From Gammaproteobacteria bacterium (GTDB taxonomy: Bacteria; Pseudomonadota; Gammaproteobacteria; Nitrosococcales; Methylophagaceae): a stretch of 10,122 nt of DNA. A model generated the notes under the pieces. That model saw nothing but the letters and a program-made list of their open reading frames with translations. It had not been told where the DNA came from and made no database searches. The position numbers were made by a program, and so were the translations under genes. Positions 1 to 7,090 of this stretch are shown piece after piece. The DNA lies in contig NVRG01000027.1 in NCBI GenBank assembly GCA_002400805.1, positions 1 to 10,122 on the forward strand, given 5' to 3'. The first letter of the stretch is position 1; every line of letters starts with the position of its first letter.

Positions 1-381
1 ATCAAATTCCGGCACGATGTAGTGATAGTTGGTATCAAACCATTTGGTCATCTCGCCAGCTGCCACTTGTTGGCAATGGCTATGTGATTGACCGCGTGCG
101 ACTTGGAAGTATTTTGCCAAGTCATCTTGTTCTTGGCTGACACGTTCAGGCAGGTTGCCCACTAAGGCGCTGGTATCTAATACATGGTCATAGAGAGAAA
201 AGTCACCGACCGGTAGCCAATCGAGTTGTTTTTGTAGGTTCCAGTGCGTTTTACGTAAGGTTTGGGCTGTGTGTTGCAGCTCTTCTTTGCTGGTCTCTTC
301 TCGCCAAAACTTTTCTAGTTCAAATTTTAATTCCCGGTTTTTCCCAATACGTGGAAAACCAAGGTTATGGGTAATAGCCAT
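1..381 (-). CDS. metE: Cobalamin-independent methionine synthase MetE, N-terminal 127 residues (partial, cut by the window edge)
   Basis: MetE transfers a methyl group from 5-methyltetrahydropteroyl-triglutamate to homocysteine, the last step of methionine synthesis, in the cytoplasm. The frame is open from an ATG at 379-381 to base 1 with no stop. Its product begins [20 protein letters not shown], the family's opening motif, followed by [12 protein letters not shown] (about residues 76-87) and [17 protein letters not shown] (about 110-126), all closely matching E. coli MetE. These belong to the N-terminal barrel that helps bind the folate substrate. The zinc-binding catalytic half, expected some 600 residues further on, lies outside the window. 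An AAGGA ribosome site lies 7 bases before the start (plus-strand 389-393). The gene is divergent from metR, the classic pairing for MetR-activated metE. The identification is secure; whether the whole gene is intact cannot be judged. Confidence 0.96.
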   Translation of the reverse strand, partial: MAITHNLGFPRIGKNRELKFELEKFWREETSKEELQHTAQTLRKTHWNLQKQLDWLPVGDFSLYDHVLDTSALVGNLPERVSQEQDDLAKYFQVARGQSHSHCQQVAAGEMTKWFDTNYHYIVPEFD

Positions 382-415
382 CGTCTTGTCCTTAGTCGCT
401 GTGTAAAAGATGGCT

Positions 416-421
416 ATTGTA
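416..421 (-). promoter_or_regulatory. Possible -10 box for metE
   Basis: On the minus strand this reads TACAAT, one base from the sigma-70 consensus and 34 bases ahead of the metE start codon. No good -35 box lies 16-18 bases upstream, which would suit a promoter that depends on an activator such as MetR. This is inferred from position and sequence alone. Confidence 0.35.
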
Positions 422-434
422 GAGAGGATGACTT

Positions 435-479
435 ATGAGGAATAATGATGGTTTTTAACGAAATCATGAGAAATATTCA
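435..479. promoter_or_regulatory. Candidate pair of MetR operators in the metE-metR gap
   Basis: The element ATGAGGAATAAT at 435-446 is repeated as ATGAGAAATATT at 466-477 (10 of 12 bases identical), with starts 31 bases apart, close to three helical turns. The right-hand copy extends to TGAG-N5-TTCA (467-479), one base from the TGAA-N5-TTCA consensus known for E. coli MetR sites. The left copy keeps only one half-site. The right copy ends 4 bases before the metR start codon, so a bound protein there could block metR expression (autoregulation) while both copies lie upstream of the putative metE promoter. The repeat is seen directly; MetR binding is inferred. Confidence 0.5.
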
Positions 480-482
480 TAG

Positions 483-1361
483 ATGATTGAGCGCTCCCAT
501 TTAAAGATCATAAAAGCCTTAGCGGATAACGGCACCTTAACGGCGGCGGCGAATGCTTTGTTTTTAACCCAGTCGGCCTTATCTCACCAAATACGTTATT
601 TGGAGAAAAAGCTGGAAGTATCCTTGTGGGAGAAAGATGGACGGCAGATACGCTTAACGCAGGCGGGTGAGTTGTTGTTGCAAGTGGCTAGGCAGGTGCT
701 GCCCGTGTTAGAGCAAACGGAGAAGACGGTAAAAGCTTATGGTGAAGGTCGGCAAGGCATCTTACGTTTGGGGGTGGAATGTCATCCTTGTTATCAGTGG
801 TTGAAAGGTATTTTGGCTGATTTCCTGATTAATATGCCGGATATGGATGTGGATATTGTGTCGAAGTTTCAGTTTTCAGGACTGGAAGGTTTGCTCAATC
901 ATCATATCGATTTATTGGTTACGCCTGATGTGGTGAAGAAACAGGGTGTGCATTATGAGCCCCTGTTTGATTATGAGTTGGTATTGCTGGTGGCTAACAC
1001 TCATAAACTTGCAGGCAAAACATTTATCAATGCCGATGCTCTGGATGATGAGCTTCTGCTGACCTTCCCTGTTCCGCATGAACGATTGGATGTATTCACC
1101 CAGTTTTTATTGCCGGCGTCAGTGACGCCTAAAACAAAGGCTATGGAATCGTTAGATCTGATGGTGCAAATGGTGGGTTTAGATCGTGGGTTAACAGTAT
1201 TACCGAATTGGCTGGCGGAAGAGCTGAGCCAAAGTTTGCCTGTGTCGACCGTGCGTTTAGGTAAAAAGGGTTTACATAAGACCTTATCTGCAGCGATGCG
1301 CGAGCAAGATGTGGCGATTAACTATATGCAGGCCTTTGTTAACTTAGGTAAAAGCAGTTAA
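483..1361 (+). CDS. metR: LysR-family transcriptional regulator MetR, activator of methionine genes
   Basis: MetR is a LysR-type regulator that senses homocysteine and activates metE and related genes. The 292-residue product starts MIERSHLKIIKAL, with the winged helix-turn-helix in about residues 3-60 (TLTAAANALFLTQSALSHQ is the recognition region). The effector-binding domain follows from about residue 90. Signature stretches shared with E. coli MetR include LGVECHPCYQWL, HYEPLFDYELVL and ERLDVFTQFLLPASV. E. coli MetR is about 317 residues; the missing part is a short, poorly conserved C-terminal tail. The start ATG has only a weak ribosome site (GAG, about 12 bases away), and a candidate MetR operator overlaps this leader, suggesting autorepression. 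Its position divergent from metE supports the assignment independently. The gene ends 7 bases from the oppositely directed receiver-protein gene. Confidence 0.95.
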   Translation: MIERSHLKIIKALADNGTLTAAANALFLTQSALSHQIRYLEKKLEVSLWEKDGRQIRLTQAGELLLQVARQVLPVLEQTEKTVKAYGEGRQGILRLGVECHPCYQWLKGILADFLINMPDMDVDIVSKFQFSGLEGLLNHHIDLLVTPDVVKKQGVHYEPLFDYELVLLVANTHKLAGKTFINADALDDELLLTFPVPHERLDVFTQFLLPASVTPKTKAMESLDLMVQMVGLDRGLTVLPNWLAEELSQSLPVSTVRLGKKGLHKTLSAAMREQDVAINYMQAFVNLGKSS

Positions 1362-1368
1362 GCCTTAC

Positions 1369-2163
1369 TTAGGCGTGATCATCCAAAATGCGGAATAAAA
1401 TTTCACGCACAGTTTGAGGTTCAAATGGTTTGTCGCAAATGGCTGATACACCCGCTTGATGTACATTGCCTAGGCGCGTTTCATTGTTTTCACTGGTGAC
1501 CATCAAAATGGGTAAAAAGGTATTGCCCATGTCATTACGAACATATTCAATCAGTTGCTGGCCATCCATTTCAGGCATATTGAAGTCGGTGACCACTAGA
1601 TCAAAGTCATTAGCTTCGATCAGTTTTATTGCTTCGAGGCCGTTTATGGCCGTCATTAGTTTGTTAATGCCGATGTTCTTTAATACACGAGAAAGGTGGT
1701 TTCTTGCGGTGAGACTGTCATCAACCACCAAGACATTTAAGTCTGTGACATCGTAGTTTTTCAGGGCGATTTCTTCGGGTGCAATATAATCCAGCGTTGT
1801 ACGTAAAGCACGCTCTAACTCTGCATAACCAAAGGGTTTAGGAAGAATGGCGATAACGCCAGCTTGGCGAAGAGGGTCTAATGCTGAGAACTTGGTTTCG
1901 CTGGAAACTAACATAAAATTAATTTCTTGATCGGTATTAGATTGGCGTAGTGTTTTCAATAAATCTGTTGCGGACATGTCCGGTAAGTACATGGCACTGA
2001 TGACCAAATCGGGTTGGTACTTTCCGGCAAGCTCTAACGCATGTTCACCATTACTTGCCGTGTCGATATTTGCTATCCCAGCCTCTTTTAAGTGTGACAA
2101 AATCACTTTTTGCTGCATAGCTGATGGTTCAACGAGTAAAATCGAGAGTTCAGATGGATTCAT
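1369..2163 (-). CDS. Tandem receiver-domain protein: degenerate REC1 plus intact REC2, no output domain
   Basis: The product (264 residues) has two CheY-like receiver domains and nothing else recognisable. REC2 (about residues 141-264) is complete: acidic pair D148-D149, phospho-acceptor D193 in VTDFNMPEMDG, T223, and K245 in DKPF. REC1 (about 6-130) keeps the fold and K109 (LPKPFG), but the acidic pair is replaced by E12-P13 and the phospho-acceptor position is A57 (DLVISAMYLPDM). It therefore should not be phosphorylated and may serve as a docking or regulatory module. With no DNA-binding or enzymatic output, the protein probably acts through protein contacts, as CheY does; the partner and kinase are not in this window. 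It is the last gene of the minus-strand run, 25 bases after the DJ-1-like gene, with a GGAAAG ribosome site 4 bases before its ATG. The fold assignment is secure; the function is unknown. Confidence 0.9.
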   Translation of the reverse strand: MNPSELSILLVEPSAMQQKVILSHLKEAGIANIDTASNGEHALELAGKYQPDLVISAMYLPDMSATDLLKTLRQSNTDQEINFMLVSSETKFSALDPLRQAGVIAILPKPFGYAELERALRTTLDYIAPEEIALKNYDVTDLNVLVVDDSLTARNHLSRVLKNIGINKLMTAINGLEAIKLIEANDFDLVVTDFNMPEMDGQQLIEYVRNDMGNTFLPILMVTSENNETRLGNVHQAGVSAICDKPFEPQTVREILFRILDDHA

Positions 2164-2188
2164 TAATCTTTCCGCTTTGATTGATGTC

Positions 2189-2746
2189 TTAAGAAGGCCG
2201 CACCAGCCCTACTTCTACATTGTTTCGAGTGTCTTGATCGGTAAGAAACTCAATAATAGCCAAAGCAAAATCCATTGCTGTGCCCGGTCCTTGGGACGTC
2301 AGTACATTACCATCAATCACTACGGGTTGGGTGCTAAAAGTAATTTCTGGCCAGTCTTCACTGCTGAGCATACCGGGGTAACACGTGGCTGTTTTACCAT
2401 TGAGCAGGCCAGAATGAGCCAATACCATAGGTGCAGCACAAATTGCGCCGATGGCTTTGTTGGTTAAATTTAGCTTTTTGATAAGGGCATGGATGCGTTG
2501 ATCTTCATTCAGGTTTGTTGAGCCGGGCATGCCGCCAGGTAGAAGCAACATATCAAAGTCATCGTGAAGCACATGAGCCAGCGTTGTGTCAGCCATGAGG
2601 CGTACACCTCGACTGGCTGTCACTTGCTGTTGTTCGGTCAGGCTTGCTGTAATTACCGTAATGCCCGCCCGCCTTAATAAATCAATTAAGGTAACCGCTT
2701 CGAGTTCTTCACAACCTGTTGCTAGTGGAATAAGTACGCGTGCCAT
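2189..2746 (-). CDS. yajL: DJ-1/PfpI superfamily protein, YajL-like (ThiJ family)
   Basis: This 185-residue protein matches the DJ-1/YajL subfamily over its full length. Members have been linked to oxidative-stress protection, a covalent chaperone role, and glyoxalase or deglycase activity; the last is disputed. Seen in the sequence: GCEELEAVT near the N-terminus with the conserved glutamate E16 (equivalent to DJ-1 E18), LLLPGGMPG at about 67-75, the nucleophile elbow AICAAP with reactive cysteine C103 (equivalent to DJ-1 C106), and TSQGPGTAMDFALAIIE at about 150-166. There is no signal peptide, so it should be cytoplasmic. It lies 11 bases downstream of ctpA, and its ribosome site TAGGAG contains the ctpA stop codon, implying co-translation. 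The symbol reflects the subfamily; paralogues of the same superfamily are hard to separate without a tree. Confidence 0.88.
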   Translation of the reverse strand: MARVLIPLATGCEELEAVTLIDLLRRAGITVITASLTEQQQVTASRGVRLMADTTLAHVLHDDFDMLLLPGGMPGSTNLNEDQRIHALIKKLNLTNKAIGAICAAPMVLAHSGLLNGKTATCYPGMLSSEDWPEITFSTQPVVIDGNVLTSQGPGTAMDFALAIIEFLTDQDTRNNVEVGLVRPS

Positions 2747-2754
2747 GACTTGTG

Positions 2755-2760
2755 CTCCTA
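2755..2760 (-). promoter_or_regulatory. Ribosome binding site of the DJ-1-like gene, overlapping the ctpA stop codon
   Basis: On the minus strand this reads TAGGAG, 8 bases before the ATG. Its first three bases are the ctpA stop codon. Ribosomes ending ctpA would sit on the next gene's ribosome site, so translational coupling is likely. Confidence 0.7.
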
Positions 2761-4101
2761 TTTTATAGGATTGAGTATGCTTATGCCTTTTAACAGGTTT
2801 AATGCTTGAGACAAATAATAGTCGCTGACGGCTAAAGGCGTAGCATCTTCTTTTTCTTCGGCTTCACTTTCGACATCGTTGTCGTCAGTAGTCGCTTCAT
2901 CATCTTCTTCTTTGCCATTGCCATTTTTTAAATGACCCGATAAATCTTGTTCACGTAGTGGGGTAAAGTCATTGCTGTCTAATGCGCTGACCTTAATCCG
3001 TTCAATTTCAATATCGGGCACAATGCCTTCTGCTTGGATAGAGCGACCAGACGGGGTGAAATAACGAGCCGTTGTCATCTTAACAGCGGTACTGTCGCTG
3101 AGCGGCATTACCGTTTGTACTGAACCTTTACCAAATGTCTTGCTACCAAGAATGATGGCACGATGATGATCTTGTAATGCGCCAGCCACAATTTCTGACG
3201 CTGACGCTGAACCACCGTTGACCAAGACAACTAATGGTGCACCTTTTAAGATGTCATTTGGTTTGGCATTAAATACTTGAGCGGCATCTTTGATGCGACC
3301 TTCGGTATAGACAATTTTCCCTTTGGTGATAAAGGCATCAGAAACATCTATAGCTGCATCTAATAGACCGCCTGGATTGTTACGTAAATCAAGAACCAGC
3401 CCTTTTAGCGCGCCGTCGTTTTCCTGTTTTAAGGCACTGATGGCTTCTCTTAAACTAGCGCCAGTACGAGATTGAAAGGTGCTGATCCGCACATAACCGT
3501 AACCCGGTTCTAACATTTTTTGTTTAACGCTTTCTACTTTGATAATCGCACGAGTTAGCTCGATTTTTAGCGGCTTAGCTGTACCTTCTCTAATAATGGT
3601 GAGTAACAACTTACTATCAGGTTTGCCACGCATAATATCTACCGCTTCACCTAATGATAGACCTTTGACCGGGGTGTCATCTAAGCGGATGATTAAGTCG
3701 CCAGATTGGATGCCTCCACGGGCAGCGGGTGTGTCATCGATGGGGGCGACGACTTTAACAAAACCATCTTCCATGGTGACTTCGATGCCAAGGCCGCCAA
3801 ACTCACCTGACGTGCCTTCACGTAGATCTTTAAAGTCTTCAAAATCGAGATAGGTTGAATGTGGATCAAGGCCTGACAACATGCCCTCAATGGCATTTTG
3901 CAGTAACTCTTTGTCGTCTACCTGTTCGACATAACTATTTTTGATTCGACCAAACACTTCAGAAAAAGTACGTAACTCTTCTAAAGGTATATCGGGACGG
4001 GATTCTGTCTTGTCGGCAAAGACCATTTGGCCAAATACCAATGTAGCACCGAGAACAACACCTGTTGAGATGAGCCCGAAGTCACGTTTAAAAAAACTCA
4101 T
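2758..4101 (-). CDS. ctpA: Carboxy-terminal processing peptidase (S41 family, CtpA), periplasmic PDZ protease
   Basis: CtpA proteases cleave from the C-terminal region of envelope proteins; in Pseudomonas CtpA, acting with an adaptor lipoprotein, degrades peptidoglycan cross-link hydrolases. The product has 447 residues. A hydrophobic N-terminal segment (about 8-29, ending VFA) acts as signal peptide or anchor. A helical region containing GLDPHSTYLD follows, then a PDZ domain (about 98-180, GGLGIEV at its start) and the S41 core. The catalytic Ser-Lys pair is visible: S300 in NGGSASASEI and K325 in TFGKGSVQT, 25 residues apart as in E. coli Prc, with Q329 four residues on. The tail (about 396-420) is an acidic low-complexity stretch rich in E and D, followed by a conserved-looking helix ending at 447. 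An AAGGA site lies 6 bases before the ATG. It sits directly after envC, the usual order, consistent with shared envelope function. Confidence 0.95.
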   Translation of the reverse strand: MSFFKRDFGLISTGVVLGATLVFGQMVFADKTESRPDIPLEELRTFSEVFGRIKNSYVEQVDDKELLQNAIEGMLSGLDPHSTYLDFEDFKDLREGTSGEFGGLGIEVTMEDGFVKVVAPIDDTPAARGGIQSGDLIIRLDDTPVKGLSLGEAVDIMRGKPDSKLLLTIIREGTAKPLKIELTRAIIKVESVKQKMLEPGYGYVRISTFQSRTGASLREAISALKQENDGALKGLVLDLRNNPGGLLDAAIDVSDAFITKGKIVYTEGRIKDAAQVFNAKPNDILKGAPLVVLVNGGSASASEIVAGALQDHHRAIILGSKTFGKGSVQTVMPLSDSTAVKMTTARYFTPSGRSIQAEGIVPDIEIERIKVSALDSNDFTPLREQDLSGHLKNGNGKEEDDEATTDDNDVESEAEEKEDATPLAVSDYYLSQALNLLKGISILNPIK

Positions 4102-4125
4102 ATGTTTTCCTTAAGTAAAAACTCG

Positions 4126-5274
4126 TTAACTTTTTTTGCTCAACCATCTTAGCGGATTGGTTGGGCTTCCTTTGTGACGAATTTCAAAATATAAACCTGC
4201 ATGATTGTGCATGCTTTGAACACCACTTTGAGCAATTAGTTCACCGGCCGAGACATTATCCCCTGCTTGTTTGAGCAGTGTTTCATTATTGCCATATAAA
4301 GTCATATATTGCTCACCATGATCAATAATCATTAATAATCCAAACCCTCTTAACCAGTCGGCAAAGACTACTTTCCCGGGCGCTGATGCCACAATATCTT
4401 TTCCTATGGGCGCAGCAATCATGATGCCTTTCCAGGTGAGTTTACCAAGATTTCGAGAACTGCCATAGCGTGCAAGTAATTTTCCTTTTATTGGCCAAGT
4501 CAATGCGCCACGACGTTTAGAAAATGATTTTTGTTTTGTTGCCGCTTTTTGTTCTATTACTTTGGGTTTTGGTGAGGCATTAAGTGACTGCAATAAATTG
4601 TGCAGGGATTGCTCTTCTTCTCGTAGCGAAGCCAGTTGAACATCTTGGCTGGAAATCTTTGTTTCTAGTAAGGCTAATGTGCTTTGGCGGTGTTGCGTTT
4701 GTTGCTGCAATGCTTGTTGTTGCTGTTGCTGCTGTTTGTGGAGCTGTTGTTGCGCTTTTTGGGTGGCAAACAATTGTTTTTGCTGTTCAGTTAGGCTGTT
4801 CAAGCTCTGCTCAAGTTCGGCGAGTTGCTGTTGTCGCGCTTGATGGAAATAGCGGTAATAAGTGGTACTTCTGGCTAAGGTGGCAGGATTGTTTTGGCTT
4901 AACAGTATTTTGATGTAGCTGGGCTGAGACTGAATATACGCGGTGCGAATTTGATTGAATAAAGCGTCAATTTGTTGGGTGTGAGATTGCTGTTGTGATG
5001 ACTGTTTTTGTCCTAACAAGATTAATTCTTTCGCTTTCTGTTTAAGTTCTTTTTCTAATGTCACTAACTGACGGTTAAGCTTGGAAATAGAGCGGCTTTG
5101 TTGTTCGAGCTGTTGGTAGAGCGCTTGTTTCGAGGCTTTGCTTTTGGCTAAATCTTTATCTAGAGTTTGAATCTCAGATTGTACATTTTCCAGCCGCTGG
5201 GCTGAGTCAGTCGCTGCCCAGCTTGATGAAACGCAGCAAAGTAATGTACTGATAAGGAAAAGACGCGTTAACAC
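4126..5274 (-). CDS. envC: Murein hydrolase activator EnvC (degenerate LytM/M23 domain)
   Basis: EnvC acts in the periplasm, where with FtsEX it activates septal amidases during cell division. The 382-residue product starts with a signal peptide (LFLISTLLCCVSSSWA, likely cleaved after residue 20). A long glutamine-rich coiled coil (about 22-230) follows, then a basic linker and a C-terminal LytM domain (about 259-382). The zinc ligands of active M23 peptidases are absent: WKGIMI (281-286) replaces the HxxxD motif and AGLYFEIR (359-366) replaces HLHFEIR. This matches E. coli EnvC, which is an activator and not an enzyme. The start is a GTG at 5272-5274, 9 bases after the gpmI stop, with only a weak GAG nearby, so translation may be coupled to gpmI. 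The predicted mature protein begins right after the signal peptide, which supports this start. The coiled coil contains a run of seven glutamines. Confidence 0.94.
   Translation of the reverse strand: MLTRLFLISTLLCCVSSSWAATDSAQRLENVQSEIQTLDKDLAKSKASKQALYQQLEQQSRSISKLNRQLVTLEKELKQKAKELILLGQKQSSQQQSHTQQIDALFNQIRTAYIQSQPSYIKILLSQNNPATLARSTTYYRYFHQARQQQLAELEQSLNSLTEQQKQLFATQKAQQQLHKQQQQQQQALQQQTQHRQSTLALLETKISSQDVQLASLREEEQSLHNLLQSLNASPKPKVIEQKAATKQKSFSKRRGALTWPIKGKLLARYGSSRNLGKLTWKGIMIAAPIGKDIVASAPGKVVFADWLRGFGLLMIIDHGEQYMTLYGNNETLLKQAGDNVSAGELIAQSGVQSMHNHAGLYFEIRHKGSPTNPLRWLSKKS
4714..4734 (-). repeat. Short CAG/CAA trinucleotide run in envC coding for seven glutamines
   Basis: Seven consecutive glutamine codons (residues 181-187 of EnvC) are a mix of CAG and CAA, with further glutamine-rich codons on both sides. 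The mixed codons limit replication slippage, so this looks like protein-level selection for a polar coiled coil more than a contingency repeat. Confidence 0.6.
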
Positions 5275-5283
5275 AGATTTACT

Positions 5284-6819
5284 CTAGGTAATCTCAACCA
5301 ACAGATGTGTGCTCATTTCTGCAGGGATAGGTAAGTCCATCAATGTCAGCATGGTGGGCGCGATGTCAGATAAAGAACCCTGCTCTGCACATTTGGCAGA
5401 ACGTCCGGCAAAAATAAGTGGCACCGGATTGCTGGTGTGGGCGGTATGCGCTTGTCCTGTTTGCTCATCCAACATTAATTCAGCATTGCCATGATCAGCG
5501 GTGACGATCATTTCTCCCCCTGCGCTTTTTAGTGCGGACCAGACTCGACCTAAACATTCATCTAAGGCCTCAACCGCTTGAACCGCCGCATCGTAATTAC
5601 CACTATGGCCGACCATATCAGCATTAGCGAAATTACAGATGATGACATCGTATTTATTAGTTTTGATAGCTTCCACCAACTTATCAGTGAGTTCTGGAGC
5701 ATTCATTTCTGGCTGTTGATCATAGGTATCAACTTTGGGTGATGGCACTAAAATTCGATCTTCGCCTTCAAAGGGTTCGTCGCGACCACCATTAAAAAAG
5801 AAAGTGACATGCGCATATTTCTCCGTTTCAGCAATGCGTAATTGATGCAGGCCTAAAGAAGAGATATGGGCGCCTAGGACGTTGTTAAGTTTTTCTGATG
5901 GGAAGGCGATAGGCGCATTAAAGTCCTTTTTGTATTCGGTTAAGGTGACAAAAGCGGATAATTCAATATTACGTTCACGCGGGAAACCATCAAACTCAAG
6001 ATCGATAAAACTATTGGTAATTTGGCGAGCTCGATCGGAGCGAAAGTTCATAAAAACAATGGCATCACCATTTTCGACTTTAATTGTTTTCTCACCTATC
6101 GTTGTGGCTTGGACAAATTCATCCGATTCATTTCGTTGATAGGCAAGGTCGAGCGCAGCAGTAGCATCAGCCGCATTAAAATCACCCTTTCCTTCGGTAA
6201 TTAATTGGTAGGCTTTGCCTACGCGATCCCAACGTTGGTCACGATCTAATGCATAAAAACGACCAATGATGGAGGCGATTTTGCCGCCACCCAGTTGTGC
6301 AAATTTGTCTTCCAACGCAACCAGAGAGGCATGGGCACTTTTAGGTGGGGTATCACGACCGTCTAAAAAAGCATGTACATAGACATTTTTTACGCCACGC
6401 TTAACGGCTAATTCGACCATGGCATGAATATGATCTTCATGGCTATGCACGCCACCAGGCGATAATAAGCCCATAATGTGCACTGCTTTATCTTGTTCTA
6501 AAGCGCTATCAACAGCATCGGTTAAGGTGCGGTTAGTAAAAAATGAACCGGTACGGATAGAGCGACTAATACGAGTGAGTTCTTGGTAAACCACGCGACC
6601 GGCACCCATATTAAGGTGACCAACTTCTGAGTTGCCCATTTGGTTGCCCGGCAAACCAACACCCGCACCAGATGCGCTAATTAGTGTGTGAGGATAGTTC
6701 AGCCACAGTTTGTCCCACACAGGGGTGTTAGCGGCATGGATCGCATTGTATTTTGGATCTTCACTGTAACCCCAGCCATCTAATATGATTAGCGCTAGTG
6801 GTCGGTGAGGGTGGTTCAT
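5284..6819 (-). CDS. gpmI: 2,3-bisphosphoglycerate-independent phosphoglycerate mutase (GpmI/iPGM)
   Basis: GpmI interconverts 3- and 2-phosphoglycerate in glycolysis and gluconeogenesis, using two manganese ions and a phosphoserine intermediate. With the start at 6819 the product has 511 residues (E. coli about 514). The metal and catalytic residues are all visible: D14 in LIILDGWG, nucleophile S64 in [16 protein letters not shown]401 and H405 in [11 protein letters not shown]442-H443 in ADHGNAE, and H461 in [16 protein letters not shown] (151-159) also matches the family. The reading frame is open for 28 more codons to an ATG at 6903. I prefer 6819 because it has AAGGA 7 bases upstream (plus 6827-6831), gives the family's usual N-terminus, and the extra residues resemble nothing. 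It is the first gene of the minus-strand run and ends 9 bases before envC. Confidence 0.96.
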   Translation of the reverse strand: MNHPHRPLALIILDGWGYSEDPKYNAIHAANTPVWDKLWLNYPHTLISASGAGVGLPGNQMGNSEVGHLNMGAGRVVYQELTRISRSIRTGSFFTNRTLTDAVDSALEQDKAVHIMGLLSPGGVHSHEDHIHAMVELAVKRGVKNVYVHAFLDGRDTPPKSAHASLVALEDKFAQLGGGKIASIIGRFYALDRDQRWDRVGKAYQLITEGKGDFNAADATAALDLAYQRNESDEFVQATTIGEKTIKVENGDAIVFMNFRSDRARQITNSFIDLEFDGFPRERNIELSAFVTLTEYKKDFNAPIAFPSEKLNNVLGAHISSLGLHQLRIAETEKYAHVTFFFNGGRDEPFEGEDRILVPSPKVDTYDQQPEMNAPELTDKLVEAIKTNKYDVIICNFANADMVGHSGNYDAAVQAVEALDECLGRVWSALKSAGGEMIVTADHGNAELMLDEQTGQAHTAHTSNPVPLIFAGRSAKCAEQGSLSDIAPTMLTLMDLPIPAEMSTHLLVEIT

Positions 6820-6826
6820 GCAATCA

Positions 6827-6831
6827 TCCTT
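6827..6831 (-). promoter_or_regulatory. Ribosome binding site that decides the gpmI start
   Basis: The minus strand reads AAGGA, 7 bases before the ATG at 6819. No comparable site precedes the in-frame ATG at 6903, so the shorter, family-length product is favoured. Confidence 0.75.
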
Positions 6832-6863
6832 ATAACTATAAATAGTGTCGTTTGCTGGCAATG

Positions 6864-6903
6864 TTGCATGATATCCAAGTGGCTTGGGTATAAATACATG
6901 CAA
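6864..6903 (-). promoter_or_regulatory. 40-base imperfect palindrome (possible hairpin or operator) in the gpmI leader
   Basis: Outer arms TTGCATG (6864-6870) and CATGCAA (6897-6903) are perfect 7-base complements. Inside them ATA (6871-6873) pairs with TAT (6889-6891), and CCAAG (6875-6879) pairs with CTTGG (6883-6887) around a three-base loop. One base mismatch (6874/6888) and a five-base bulge (6892-6896) interrupt the structure. It lies about 20 bases downstream of the best gpmI -10 box, so it should be transcribed, ending about 44 bases before the start codon. No U-run follows, so it is not an intrinsic terminator. It could be an mRNA-stabilising or regulatory hairpin, or a protein operator. 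The pairing is seen directly; the role is unknown. Confidence 0.55.
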
Positions 6904-6922
6904 ATCATTGAAAATGCCGTAT

Positions 6923-6928
6923 ATTATA
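6923..6928 (-). promoter_or_regulatory. Probable -10 box of the gpmI promoter
   Basis: On the minus strand this reads TATAAT, a perfect sigma-70 -10 hexamer. The hexamer 17 bases upstream (CTGTTT) is a poor -35. Transcription would start near 6916 and give a leader of about 100 bases that includes the palindrome at 6864-6903. No other good promoter for the gpmI-envC-ctpA run is apparent in this gap. Confidence 0.45.
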
Positions 6929-7090
6929 TGGCCTTTTGTGGCGAAAAACAGTCACCGAAGAAATGAGAGGGTTTAAGTTTTTAGTGAGAACCTATGCTCT
7001 GGCAGGGTATAACAGTGAACACAGTGCAAATAAAAATGCGCTAATTTCGTTGTAATATGATGGTATTTTAGGTTATTTGTAAGGTTGAAT

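Noticed and set aside
382..482. A cobalamin riboswitch upstream of metE
   Set aside because: The gap to metR is only 101 bases, too short for a full B12 riboswitch, and no B12-box-like sequence was seen; MetR control explains the arrangement.
1976..2467. A 163-codon open frame on the plus strand
   Set aside because: It lies antisense to the receiver-protein and DJ-1-like genes, spans the gap between them, has no ribosome site and codes for nothing family-like. Both opposite-strand genes are certain.
4584..4913. A 109-codon open frame on the plus strand, rich in alanine and valine
   Set aside because: It is the antisense image of the glutamine/alanine-rich coiled coil of envC; its hydrophobic composition follows from complementing CAG/CAA/GCN codons.
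6820..6903. A 28-codon N-terminal extension of gpmI
   Set aside because: No ribosome site before the ATG at 6903, no family similarity, and it runs through the palindrome and leader; the ATG at 6819 has a good ribosome site.
7012..7026. Direct repeat ACAGTG, two copies 9 bases apart, upstream of yibN
   Set aside because: Six-base repeats at this spacing are common by chance in AT-leaning gaps, and no known regulator consensus fits.
7041..7069. Possible yibN promoter with extended -10 (TGGTATTTT)
   Set aside because: The -10 is imperfect and no -35 lies at the right spacing; several equally weak options exist, so no site was called.
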